Shown: positions 33,660 through 43,026 of the stretch, piece by piece | Numbering within the stretch: the first letter of the stretch is position 1 | How the letters are laid out: each line of letters begins with the position of its first letter | NCBI GenBank assembly: GCA_020632795.1 | Contig: JACKEV010000022.1 | Location: 1 to 64,000 of the forward strand | Source of the DNA: Alphaproteobacteria bacterium | Lineage (GTDB): Bacteria; Myxococcota_A; UBA796; CAJQPC01 | Reading direction: 5' to 3' | DNA: 64,000 nt | The notes under the pieces: generated by a model | The model's database searches: none | What the model was told of the DNA's origin: nothing | The model's input: the letters and a program-made list of their open reading frames with translations, nothing else | Made by a program: the position numbers and the translations under genes

Positions 33660-34631
33660 ATGCGACCTTCCCTCCTGACGATCGGCCTCATCGGCGCCTG
33701 CGCCACCCCCCCCGAGGAGTGCGCGGCCCCCGAGATCGAGGTCTCCCCCGCCGACGGCGTCAACGACGCCTTCATCCTCGACCCCGTCACCGCGCGGCTC
33801 GATCCCCCTATGGCCGACGCACAGCTCGCCGTGGAGGGCGTCGCGGGGGTCTCCAGCGTCGACGCCGAGGGGGTGGTCACCTTCACCCCCGACGGGCCGC
33901 TGGAGCCGCTCACCGCGTACACCGCCACGCTCTCCTGGTGCGACGCGTCCACGAGCTGGACCTTCATGACCTCCGCCCTGGGCATGCCCCTGGACGAGCC
34001 CGAGGCCCTCGACGGCGCGGTCTTCCGGGTCCAGCCCTGGGACGCCGAGTGGATCGAGCCGGCCAACGCCAACGGCGTCGTCACCCTGCTGGGGGAGCCC
34101 ACCGCGTTCCTGCTCCGGGTGGACTTCCTGGGGGACAACGCCCTGGGCTTCACCGCCGGGGTGGCCGATCCGGACGCGGAGGACGCGCAGGACCTCTGCC
34201 TGCCCACCGCCGCGCTGCCCGACGCCGCGCTGGTCGGCGCGATCTTCAGCGCCCCGGCCGGGGGCGGCACGGTCGACGCCGAGCTGGACTGGGGGGGCGC
34301 GCCCCTGCCCATCGACGGCCTGCGCTTCGACGGCGTGTTCACGGCGGACGGCGGGGCCTGGGCCCGGGGCAGCCTCGCCGGCGAGCTGCAGGTCTCCGGC
34401 CTGGCCACCGCTTTGGGGGAGGTCGAGCTGGGCGAGGCCGAGGTCTGCAGCCAGCTCGCCGGCTTCGGCGTCGACTGCCAGCCCTGCACCTCCGGCGAGG
34501 GCCAGTGCCTGCCCTTCCACCTGGAGCGGGTCTCCGCCGAGCGGGTGGGCGCCGCCTTCGCCGAGGTCGACGTCCGGGGCTGCGACCCCGGCTGCCCCGA
34601 GGCCGCCGACAACCCGGAGTGCGAGGGCTGA
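33660..34631 (+). CDS. Lipoprotein with SbsA-like Ig domain
   Basis: A 323-residue lipoprotein with lipobox LIGAC. Its first 100 residues form a SbsA/Big_5-like Ig module (SPADGVND, then VVTFTPDGPLEPLTAYTATL). The next 170 residues are beta-rich with no motif I recognise. The C-terminus has clustered Cys (CSQLAGFGVDCQPC, RGCDPGCPE, NPEC). ATG 33660 is chosen for the signal peptide. Its stop overlaps the next start as TGATG, so it is coupled to the small lipoprotein downstream. Likely envelope-located; function unknown. Confidence 0.7.
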   Translation: MRPSLLTIGLIGACATPPEECAAPEIEVSPADGVNDAFILDPVTARLDPPMADAQLAVEGVAGVSSVDAEGVVTFTPDGPLEPLTAYTATLSWCDASTSWTFMTSALGMPLDEPEALDGAVFRVQPWDAEWIEPANANGVVTLLGEPTAFLLRVDFLGDNALGFTAGVADPDAEDAQDLCLPTAALPDAALVGAIFSAPAGGGTVDAELDWGGAPLPIDGLRFDGVFTADGGAWARGSLAGELQVSGLATALGEVELGEAEVCSQLAGFGVDCQPCTSGEGQCLPFHLERVSAERVGAAFAEVDVRGCDPGCPEAADNPECEG

Positions 34632-35257
34632 TGCCGGCCCTGTGGTTGGCCCTCTTCGCCTGCCGCCTGGAGCCCGCCGACATCTGCGGGACCTACACCG
34701 CCTGCGTCTCCACCGTCGACGCCACCCGGGCCACCGCGACCCAGCTCGCCTACGGCCCGGAGTCCGCGTGCTGGGAGAGCGAGGAGGAGCACGACGCCTG
34801 CGCGGCGGCCTGCGAGGGCGGCCTGAGCGAGCTGCACGAGACGTTCCCGGTCACCGAGGCCTGCGACGACGGCACCGGGCCGCAGGCGGCGGCCGTGTTC
34901 AGCGCCCGGGACCGCTGGCACTACGCGGTGGACGCCCTGGGCGGGGACTGCGCAGACGCCACCATCGAGGACGTCGAGGTGACCTTCTACGCAGGCGAGG
35001 GCCCGGCCTTCACCGCGCGGGTGGACCTGGACGGCGCCCTGGACGGCGGGCAGTTCGAGACGGGCTGCACCCTGACCTGGGACCGCTGGAGCTGCGAGGT
35101 CGCCGACGACCTGCTCTCCTCGGCCCCGGCCACCTGGAGGCTCTCGGGCAGCTTCGCGCCCGCCCTGCTGTCCGGGGACCTCTACGTCGCCGGGGACCAG
35201 CCCGCCGAGGGGGGAGACTGCACGGTGGAGGCGGAGGCGTCGGGCGCGCCGCGGTGA
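34631..35257 (+). CDS. Small Cys-rich lipoprotein
   Basis: A 208-residue lipoprotein with lipobox LFAC at residues 8-11 and eight or more further Cys, suggesting disulphide bonds outside the cytoplasm. The middle is helical and acidic (ESEEEHDACAAACEGG); the C-terminal half looks like a beta-barrel or sandwich. It is coupled to the preceding lipoprotein gene by a TGATG overlap. No family is recognised, and similar Cys-rich lipoproteins are common in this lineage. Confidence 0.6.
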   Translation: MPALWLALFACRLEPADICGTYTACVSTVDATRATATQLAYGPESACWESEEEHDACAAACEGGLSELHETFPVTEACDDGTGPQAAAVFSARDRWHYAVDALGGDCADATIEDVEVTFYAGEGPAFTARVDLDGALDGGQFETGCTLTWDRWSCEVADDLLSSAPATWRLSGSFAPALLSGDLYVAGDQPAEGGDCTVEAEASGAPR

Positions 35258-35385
35258 GCGTCGTCCTCCAGCAGCCCGGTCAGATTCAGGCCCCCCGATG
35301 CGCGGACATCGGATAGAACAGAGTCACCGCTTGCGCCGCCCTCCGACGCCGCGCAGCGTCCGCCGAAGTACTCCAGCCCACTGGA

Positions 35386-35409
35386 ATCACGCAACTGTTT
35401 CTGCGTGAT
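35386..35409. promoter_or_regulatory. Perfect 8-bp palindrome upstream of the SWIM-vWA-MoxR cluster
   Basis: ATCACGCA (35386-35393) and TGCGTGAT (35402-35409) are perfect inverted repeats with an 8-nt centre, 57 nt before the first gene of the plus-strand cluster. This fits a dimeric repressor or activator site, or a small hairpin in the leader. The rest of the 208-bp gap shows nothing else clear. Confidence 0.4.
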
Positions 35410-35465
35410 CCGCGAGCGCCGCCCATCCCTGTCATCGTCCCCTTCCCCCGGACGGAGGACCCCTC

Positions 35466-35942
35466 ATGCCTGCTCCCGAGACCGTCAGCGTCGTGCCCCG
35501 CCCGCGCGAGGCCCCCAAGAAGCGCAACCTCCACAAGGTCCCCTACGTCGAGCTGAGCGCCGGCCGCATGATGGGCGTCGTGTCCAGCGGCTCGGACGGC
35601 TCGCGGGTGTACTGCAACTTCATCGAGGCCGGCACGGGCGACTTCTACTGCTCGACCAACAACAACCGGCGCTGCGGCGGCCTGCGGGGGCCCTGCAAGC
35701 ACATCAACTCGATGATCGAGCAGGCCATCGCCCAGTACGGCGGCGCTGAGGTCGCCCGCTTCATGCAGCTCGACGTGGACACCGTGCGGAGCGCCTACGA
35801 CGTGCAGCGGCACGTCCGGGGCAGCGAGCGCAAGGAGCCGGCGGCCATCGTGTTCGCCCGCTTCCTCAACTACCTGCGGTACGTCGACCTCGAGGCCCCC
35901 GCCGAGCCCGTGCCCGAGATGAGCTGGTTCGTCACCGGCTGA
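35466..35942 (+). CDS. SWIM-like zinc-finger protein
   Basis: A 158-residue protein. Residues 48-80 hold Cys62, Cys70, Cys77 and His79 (C-x7-C-x6-C-x-H), ending in GPCKHINSM. This resembles the CxH half of a SWIM zinc finger, although the first pair is not the usual CxC. SWIM fingers bind DNA or proteins. It opens a plus-strand cluster with an unknown protein, a vWA protein, a MoxR ATPase and a DUF5682-like protein. GGAGG lies about 6 nt before ATG 35466. It probably serves as a substrate- or nucleic-acid-binding adaptor of the system, which is an inference from context. Confidence 0.75.
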   Translation: MPAPETVSVVPRPREAPKKRNLHKVPYVELSAGRMMGVVSSGSDGSRVYCNFIEAGTGDFYCSTNNNRRCGGLRGPCKHINSMIEQAIAQYGGAEVARFMQLDVDTVRSAYDVQRHVRGSERKEPAAIVFARFLNYLRYVDLEAPAEPVPEMSWFVTG

Positions 35943-35972
35943 GTTCCCTTCCTGCATCCTGTGGAGTCGACC

Positions 35973-37334
35973 GTGAACCTCTCCGCGCTGAGCGCGCTCC
36001 CTGCGGGCGTCGCCGAGGCACAGACCCTCATCCAGAACCTCGACACCTGCTTCATGCTCGGCTTCGCCCGGCTGGGGCAGGACCAGAAGGACGCGCTGGT
36101 CGCCCTGGGCCGCACCTTCACCGGCACCCCGCTGGCCGGCCTCCTCGACGCGGCCGTCGACGCGGTCACCTCGGGCCAGGTCACCGCCGAGCCCCTGCTG
36201 CACCTCGCGGTCGCCCGGGCCTCCCTCAACGGCGCGAGCCACGACGCCCTGCGGGCCCAGGCCCTCGACGCGGTGGGGCGCGCGGACGCGGAGACCCCCG
36301 CCACGTCGACCTCAGCGCACGACGACGCGCTGAAGCCCGCCCTGGACGGGGTCCGGCAGTGGCTGCTGGAGCTGGCCCTCGCCGGGCTCCTGAACCTGGA
36401 CAACGACGCGCTGTCCCCCTTCCTGGCCACCCTGGAGACGATCCAGGGCGAGCCCCGCCTGGCCCGCCTCGCCGCCCTGCTCACCGGCATCCTCGACGAG
36501 TGGATGGGCAGCCTGCCGGTCGCCTCGATGGAGGTCGTGCCCACGCGGCGCTGGGTGGACCTGTGGTGCCGGGCCATGCTGCTCACCGTCGACCAGCGCG
36601 CGGCGGCTGAGGAGTCCACCGTCTCCGGCAAGCTCACCCCCTTCGCCGTCGAGCCTCAGCACCACGACCACCTCGTGCAGCTCGTGGTCTGGTCCGTGCT
36701 GGAGCCCGCCGGGGCGCCCGCGCAGGTCGTGCGGGTCGTGGTCTCGGCCTGGAAGGTCGACGCCGTGGCCGGCGACGAGGCCTGGCACGTCTTCGGCCAC
36801 CGCAAGTCCGACCTGCTGGACGCGGTCGGCGAGGGCCACGGACTGATGGTCACCGACATGACGCTCACCTCGACCGGCGCGCTGCGCTGGACGGGGACCG
36901 CCAAGACGGCGGGGGCCATCGACCCCTTCCGGACCGCCGCGCTGCACCTGGGGGACGCCGCCCTGCCGACGGTCGCCCCCCAGGACCGCCACCCCGTGCA
37001 GCTCGCCCTGCCGGTGCTGCTCCAGGACGTCAAGGTGGCCGACGGCGAGGGCGGCCTCTGTGTGCAGTCCGGCGACGCCACCCTGCCCCTGGCCCTCGAC
37101 CGGGTCAGCCCCCTGTCGGGCCTCGACCCCAAGACCCTGGGCAAGGCCGACGCCCTGATCGGGCTGCTGCGCTTCGACGGCGGTCGCTGGTCCGTCCAGC
37201 CCCTGCTGGGCTCCACCGGCGGCAAGAAGGCGACCCTGCTCGGCCCCGCGCTCAAGGGCGTGGCCAAGGGCCGCTCCGCCACCCTCTCCACCCTCCAGGA
37301 GCGCGCTGGCAAGCTGCTCCGCAAGAAGAGCTGA
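35973..37334 (+). CDS. Unknown helical protein of the vWA-MoxR cluster
   Basis: A 453-residue protein with an Ala/Leu-rich helical first half (HEAT-like character) and a more beta-rich second half, ending in a basic tail (GKLLRKKS). No motif is recognised. In comparable clusters that I recall from actinobacteria, a DUF5691 protein takes this place, but I cannot confirm similarity. The GTG at 35973 has GGAG 6 nt upstream and is preferred over the in-frame GTG at 35961, which would add four residues. It lies 30 nt after the SWIM-like gene and 3 nt before the vWA gene, so it is almost certainly co-transcribed. Confidence 0.7.
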   Translation: MNLSALSALPAGVAEAQTLIQNLDTCFMLGFARLGQDQKDALVALGRTFTGTPLAGLLDAAVDAVTSGQVTAEPLLHLAVARASLNGASHDALRAQALDAVGRADAETPATSTSAHDDALKPALDGVRQWLLELALAGLLNLDNDALSPFLATLETIQGEPRLARLAALLTGILDEWMGSLPVASMEVVPTRRWVDLWCRAMLLTVDQRAAAEESTVSGKLTPFAVEPQHHDHLVQLVVWSVLEPAGAPAQVVRVVVSAWKVDAVAGDEAWHVFGHRKSDLLDAVGEGHGLMVTDMTLTSTGALRWTGTAKTAGAIDPFRTAALHLGDAALPTVAPQDRHPVQLALPVLLQDVKVADGEGGLCVQSGDATLPLALDRVSPLSGLDPKTLGKADALIGLLRFDGGRWSVQPLLGSTGGKKATLLGPALKGVAKGRSATLSTLQERAGKLLRKKS

Positions 37335-37337
37335 GTC

Positions 37338-38789
37338 ATGGCTGACGACGACCGCGCCGCACGGAACCGCCGCCAGGCCGTCTACTGGCGCACCCTCTCC
37401 AGCGCCCTGGGCGAGGACGAGCGCCGCCCCGACCTCGAGCGCCTCAGCCAGGACATCGCGAAGGACGTCGGGCTGCCGCCGCTGCTGCTCGACCGCCGCT
37501 CCACGGTGGACGACCTGCTGCGCCGCCACCCCGAGCTGGCCCCCGAGATCGAGCAGCTCATCCCCGAGGGGGAGACCCCCATCGACGACGTGTCGGTGCG
37601 CCGGGCCCTGGTCTACAGCAAGCTGCTGCTCAACGTGTACGGCGCCGGGGCGGGATCCAGCACGATCTCGGCGAAGCAGTACAACGAGTGGATCCGGGAC
37701 GTCGGGCACTTCGAGCGGGCGATGGGCTACGCCCCGGGCAGCCTGCGCGGCGCGCGGGGGGCGTCCGCGTCGTCGGGCATGCAGCACGGCGTGGGCCAGG
37801 ACACCGACGCCACCGGCGTGGCCCCGGAGGTCACCAACGAGGACGTCGAGCACGCCCTCCAGGAGCTGCGCGCCGGCCGGGGCCTGATGTCCGAGCCCGA
37901 GATCAAGGCCAGCCTCGCGGGCATGGAGCGCTCCCTGGTCGACCGCATGGCCCTGCGCGAGGTGCTCAAGGACCGCAAGCTCGCCGAGAAGCTCACCCCC
38001 TCGATGGCCCTGGTCGAGCAGCTGCTGCGCGACAAGCGCAACCTCGAGGGCCCCGCCCTGGCCAACGCCAAGGTCATCATCCGCCGCTACGTGGACCAGC
38101 TCGCCGACGTCCTCGCCCGCGAGGTCGCCAGCGCCCCCAAGGGCAAGGTCGACAACACGATCCCGCCCAAACGGGTCTTCCGGAACCTCGACCTCAAACG
38201 GACGATCTGGAAGAACCTCACCAACTGGAACCCCGACGAGCAGCGTCTGTACGTCGACCGGCTCTACTACCGGCGCACGGCCACCAAGAAGAACAACACC
38301 CGGCTCATCATCGTGGTCGACCAGTCGGGCTCGATGCTCGACGCGATGGTCAACTGCACGATCCTGGCGTCCATCTTCGCCGGCCTGCCCAAGATCGAGG
38401 CGCACCTCATCGCCTTCGACACCCAGGTCATCGACCTCACCGCCTGGGTACACGACCCCTTCGAGGTGCTGCTGCGCACCAACCTGGGCGGCGGCAACGA
38501 CGGCCCCAAGGCCATGCTGGCCGCCCTGCCCAAGATCGGCGACCCCCGCAACACCGTGATGGTCTGGATCTCGGACTTCTACGAGTTCTCCAACGACCGG
38601 CCTCTGTTCGCCATGATCAAGGCCGTCATCGAGAGCGGCGTGCACTTCGTGCCCGTCGGCTCCGTGTCCAGCTCCGGATACTTCAACGTCAACCCCTGGT
38701 TCCGCCAGCAGTTCAAGCAGATCGGCGTGCCGCTCATCTCCGGCAGCCTCAAGACCCTCATCACCGAACTCCGAACCGCCCTGCCCTGA
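37338..38789 (+). CDS. vWA-domain protein of a MoxR-vWA pair (ViaA-like)
   Basis: A 483-residue protein. The first 310 residues are charged and helical with short Gly-rich spacers. The C-terminal von Willebrand A domain starts near residue 322 and has an intact metal-ion-dependent adhesion motif D328-x-S330-x-S332 (VDQSGSM), with LGGGND further on. vWA proteins of this type partner with MoxR AAA+ ATPases and act as adaptors that bring substrates for remodelling, as in RavA-ViaA. The MoxR gene follows after 13 nt. No signal peptide is present, so it acts in the cytoplasm. Confidence 0.85.
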   Translation: MADDDRAARNRRQAVYWRTLSSALGEDERRPDLERLSQDIAKDVGLPPLLLDRRSTVDDLLRRHPELAPEIEQLIPEGETPIDDVSVRRALVYSKLLLNVYGAGAGSSTISAKQYNEWIRDVGHFERAMGYAPGSLRGARGASASSGMQHGVGQDTDATGVAPEVTNEDVEHALQELRAGRGLMSEPEIKASLAGMERSLVDRMALREVLKDRKLAEKLTPSMALVEQLLRDKRNLEGPALANAKVIIRRYVDQLADVLAREVASAPKGKVDNTIPPKRVFRNLDLKRTIWKNLTNWNPDEQRLYVDRLYYRRTATKKNNTRLIIVVDQSGSMLDAMVNCTILASIFAGLPKIEAHLIAFDTQVIDLTAWVHDPFEVLLRTNLGGGNDGPKAMLAALPKIGDPRNTVMVWISDFYEFSNDRPLFAMIKAVIESGVHFVPVGSVSSSGYFNVNPWFRQQFKQIGVPLISGSLKTLITELRTALP

Positions 38790-38802
38790 CGAGGACCCCC
38801 CG

Positions 38803-39944
38803 ATGGCCAAGAAGAACACCAAGACCGAGACCACCGAGACCGCCCTCCGCCAGCCCTCCGAGGTCAAGTACGCCGAGGAGCTGGCCTGGCTGGAGAGCAT
38901 CGACGACGGCGCCAAGCCCTTCTCCTGGCGCCTGTCCCCCAAGATGGTGCGCATCTTCGTGCTGGGCAGCACGCCCGGCGACAAGCTGGACCGCGCGGTC
39001 GAGCAGAAGTGGTTCGGTCACCCCTCCATCGTGGAGCGGGCGATCGTGACCCTGGCCTCGGACCGCGGCCTGCTGCTCATCGGCGACCCGGGCACCGGCA
39101 AGAGCTGGCTGGCCGAGCTGCTGGCCGCCGCGATCTCGGCCAACTCCACCCACGTCGTGCAGGGCACCGCGGGCACCACCGAGGATCAGATCAAGTACAG
39201 TTGGAACGTCGCGATGGTCATCGCGGCGGGGCAGTCCAAGGAGTCGATGATCCCCTCGCCCATCATGACCTCGATGCAGCGCGGCGAGCTGGGCCGCTTC
39301 GAGGAGCTGACCCGCTGCACCTCGGACGTGCAGGACGCGCTCATCTCCATCCTGTCCGAGAAGTACATCATGATCCCCGAGCTGAAAGGCGACAACGTGG
39401 TGTTCGCCAAGCCGGGCTTCAACATCATCGCGACCGCCAACAGCCGCGACCGCGGGTCAACGACCTCTCCAGCGCCCTCAAGCGCCGGTTCAACTTCGTC
39501 CACATCCCCGTGGTCACGAACAAGCGCTCCGAGAAGAAGATCGTGATGTACCGGGTCAACGACCTGCTCGCCCGCAACAAGTTCCAGGTCGAGATCCCGC
39601 CCGCGCTGCTCGACGTGCTGCTGCAGACCTTCGCCGACCTGCGCGAGGCCGCCGACGCCGCCAGCTCCGACGACGGCAAGCTGGAGTCGGCCCTGTCCAC
39701 CGCCGAGCAGATCGGCGTGCTGGAGGACGCCATCCTGCACAGTCAGTTCTTCGGGGACACCGAGCTGAACGCGGACGTGCTCGCCCGCTCGGTGGTCGGC
39801 ACCCTCGTCCAGCGCATCCCCGAGGACGTCTCGGTCATGAACAAGTTCTGGCACAGCGTGGTCGAGCGCCGGGCCAAGAAGGACGCGGGCCCCTGGGAGG
39901 AGTTCTCCAACGGCGGCAAGGACGCCATGAAGGCGATCAACTGA
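38803..39944 (+). CDS. MoxR-type AAA+ ATPase (frameshifted as given)
   Basis: Restored length is 380 residues. Walker A is GDPGTGKS (residues 94-101). The Walker B region reads RFEELTR, a variant of the usual hhhhDE. Sensor 1 is IIATANSRDRG, followed by ALKRRF with a likely Arg finger. The reading frame breaks at a GGG run (39454-39456): adding one G joins NSRDRG directly to VNDLSSALKRRFNF in the other frame, which then runs to the stop at 39944. The broken frame alone would end at 39546. MoxR ATPases are chaperone-like remodelling enzymes that work with vWA proteins; the partner is the gene 13 nt upstream. Confidence 0.85.
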
Positions 39945-39974
39945 CCTCCCGCACCCAGCACAGAGGCCCCCGCC

Positions 39975-42900
39975 ATGTCTGACCTCACCGTGCCCGACAC
40001 CTTCGCGCCGCTGCGCGACCAGCTCCTGGCCGCCGCGCGCGAGTTCGCCGACGAAGCCCACCCCTTCGGCAAGCTCATCGAGGCGCTGGTCGCCGACGTG
40101 CAGCGCGCCAGCGCCGAGCGGGTGGAGATCTTCCCGGTCTGTCACCACTCCCCCGCCAGCGCCGCCCACATGGTGCGGCGCCTCCGGGAGCGCCCGCCCC
40201 GGGTGATCTTCATGGAGCTGTGCGAGGACCTGCGCCCGGTGGTCGACGAGCTGAAGGACTGCACCCTGCCCGTCGCCCTCCAGGCCTTCGCCAACGAGCC
40301 GGTGGGCTTCCCCGGCATCAACGACGACCCGGAGGCCGACGTCGGCCCCCTGAGCGTCGTCGCCCCGCTCACCGACTTCTCGGCGGAGTTCCAGGCCATC
40401 GCGTACACGATGAACTACGCCGGCACCGAGCTGGTCTTCGTGGACCGCAGCGTCGACCACGTCTTCCAGTGGCGCCCCAAGGCCGCCGCGTCCGATGAGC
40501 CCGACGAGGACGCCGAGGAGGGCGAGGACATGCACGGCGGGGCCGTGGGCGTCGAGCTGGGCCAGGTCATGCCCACCTTCGACGAGTTCCTGGACTTCCT
40601 CCTGGTCAACGCGCGGGTCGGGCACTTCTCGGAGTGGTGGCAGCTCTACGTGGAGCAGCCCACCCTGGGCGCGGACACGCAGACCTACCGCGAGGTGATG
40701 TTCCTGGTCGGCAGCCTCATCCGGCGCCTGGGCTCCAGCCCCGAGCACCTGGAGAACTGCCGGCTGCGCGAGCGCTACATGTGGACGCGCATCAAGCGCT
40801 GGCTGGTGGAGAACGAGGTCGACCCCTCCGACGCCATGTACATCTGCGGCGCGGCGCACTCCGCCTCGGAGGTGCCCGAGTACGGCACACAGACCCTCGG
40901 CCAGCCCGACGATCCTCTGTGGGACATCCCCGCCCGCAGCGGGACCCAGTGGCTCTACGGCTTCATCCCCTCCAGCTTCTCGTCCATCGAGCGCCAGTTC
41001 GGCCACCCCCGGGGCACCATCTCCCTGGCGATGTCCACCTGGGAGAAGGCCATGAAGGCCTTCTCGATCGAGCCCTTCGCCCTGGACAAGAAGACGAAGC
41101 GCAAGAAGACCGCGCCCACCCCCCTCATCGAGACGAAGCGCCCCGACGATCAGGCCCTGGCCGGCCTGCTGACCACCCCGCCCGCGCTGGCGAAGCAGGA
41201 CGAGGAGCAGCTCCTGGGCTGGTGCACCGGCGTGGTCCAGCTCGCCCGCAAGAACGGCTACCTGGCCAGCACCGCCGACGCGATCGCCATCTACGAGACC
41301 TCCGTGCTGCTCGCCTCCATGCGCAGCCGGCGGCACCCCTCGCCCTATGACTTCGTGGACGCGGCGATCACCTGCCTGGAGAAGGCCTCGGTGCCCGGCA
41401 AGCGCAGCGTGCGCCAGATCTGCGGCATCATGCTCGGCGGCGACCGGGTGGGGCACGTGGGCTACAGCTCGGCCCCCCCGCTTTTGAAGGACCTCTACGA
41501 CCGCCTCGCCCCCCTGGGGGTCTCCCCCAAGAAGCGCACGATCACCCGCGCGCTGATGGACTTCCGCGCCGAGCCCCACCTGCGGGAGTTCTCGGACCTG
41601 CTGTGGCGGGTCCACTACCTGCTGCCCGACAGCAAGGTCGCCCGGCCCATCATGGGCGAGCGCCGCCTGGGGGAGACCCCGGCCCAGGAGAGCTGGGACA
41701 TCCTGTTCAGCGGCGCTGAGCAGCGCGACGTCATCCAGCTCTCCTTCGAGGGGGTCACCGTCGAGCAGGTGCTGGAGATCCGCCTGCGGCGCGAGGCGTT
41801 CAAGGACGCCGCGAAGACGGTCGACGTCCTGCGGGTCATCGAAGCCGCGCTGCTCTACCTGGACAACCCCCGGCTGGTCGAGGGCCTGGGGCACCACGCC
41901 ACCCAGAAGCTCACCGAGGAGCTGGGCGCGGACGACGCCCCCGAGATCTTCGAGCGGGCCCGCCGCCTGGTGCACTACCACCGCTCCACCCCCAGGGGCG
42001 TGCCCGACTGGCTGCGGAACTTCGTGGCCACCGGCTACCAGCACTACGCCACCCTGCTGCCCCAGTCCTTCGGCGACCGGGGCACCAGCCCCGGCCAGCT
42101 CGCCGGCATGCTCTCCTTCGTGTTCACCCTGGAGAGCCTCGCGCTGGCGATGGGCTGCCAGCGCAGCCAGCTCCTCATCGCGATCCGCCAGGCGGGGCCC
42201 CAGACCCACGACACCAACAAGGTGGGGCTCCTGTGGGCCGCGGAGTGGCTGCTGGAGCTGCGCACCACCGAGCAGATCCGGGCGAGCTTCGACCGCATCC
42301 TCGACAACCCGATGACCCTGCCCGCCCTGCCGGGCACCCTGAGCGGCTTCCTGCTGGCGCTCTCGTTCACGCCCCTGGTGGCGAAGCTGGCGGTCGAGCT
42401 GCTGTCCCGGGCCTTCTGCGAGCTGCCGGACGCGGTGCTGATGCCCTGGATGCCGGGGCTCATCGCCACCTTGAAGCCCCACGCCGGGGACCTGTTCCCG
42501 GCCCTGGCCAAGGAGGCCGCCCAGGGCATGCCGGGTCGGCTCGACGACCTGGACACCTGGACGCCGCCCTGGGAGCTGCGGACGCCCGCGCCCGAGGCCG
42601 CCGCGGCGACGCCTGCGGTCACCCTCGATCCGGGGGAGGCCCTGGCCCGGGACCTGCTCTTCGCCCACCGCGCCAGCGCGGACGGCTGGGCGGCGGCGCT
42701 GGGGGTCGGCGGCGACTGGACCGCCTCCTTGGGGGGCGAGGCGGCGGCGGTGCCCGCCGGACCGGCGCTCTCGGAGACCGAGGCCGCCGCGCGGGGCCTG
42801 CCTGCTGGCCCACCGCGGGGCCGCCGAGGGCTGGGCTTCAGCGCTCGGCGCCGCCGGGGACTGGGTCGCGGAGCTGGCTGCTGAAGCGCCGTCTTCATCG

Positions 42901-42999
42901 GCATCACAGCCGACGCTTCCTCCGGAACAGGCCGCCGCCGCCGCGCTCCTGGAGGCCCACCCGGCCACCGCTGCGGCCTGGGCAGAACACGTTCCCTGA
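39975..42999 (+). CDS. DUF5682-like large protein (frameshifted near its C-terminus)
   Basis: Restored length is 1006 residues; the frame as given stops at 42884. The N-terminal 320 residues fit the DUF5682 pattern, with FPVCHHSPASAAHM (His57, His58), VIFMELCED (Glu81) and, later, YICGAAHSASE. These resemble the ChaN/TraB/EreA-type fold, in which paired His and Glu form a hydrolase-like site; activity is unproven. The rest is helical. The C-terminus has repeated units (ARDLLFAHRASADGWAAAL; then, after the break, LLAHRGAAEGWASALGAAG). A CCTG duplication at 42797-42804 shifts the frame; removing 4 bases restores the second unit to the stop at 42999. It is the largest gene of the cluster. Confidence 0.8.
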
Positions 43000-43026
43000 G
43001 CCCATGCCGTCGGGTAGACTCTCGCC

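Noticed and set aside
36312..38984. 890-codon open frame antisense to the vWA region
   Set aside because: Composition artefact; the plus strand holds a clear vWA domain with a metal site.
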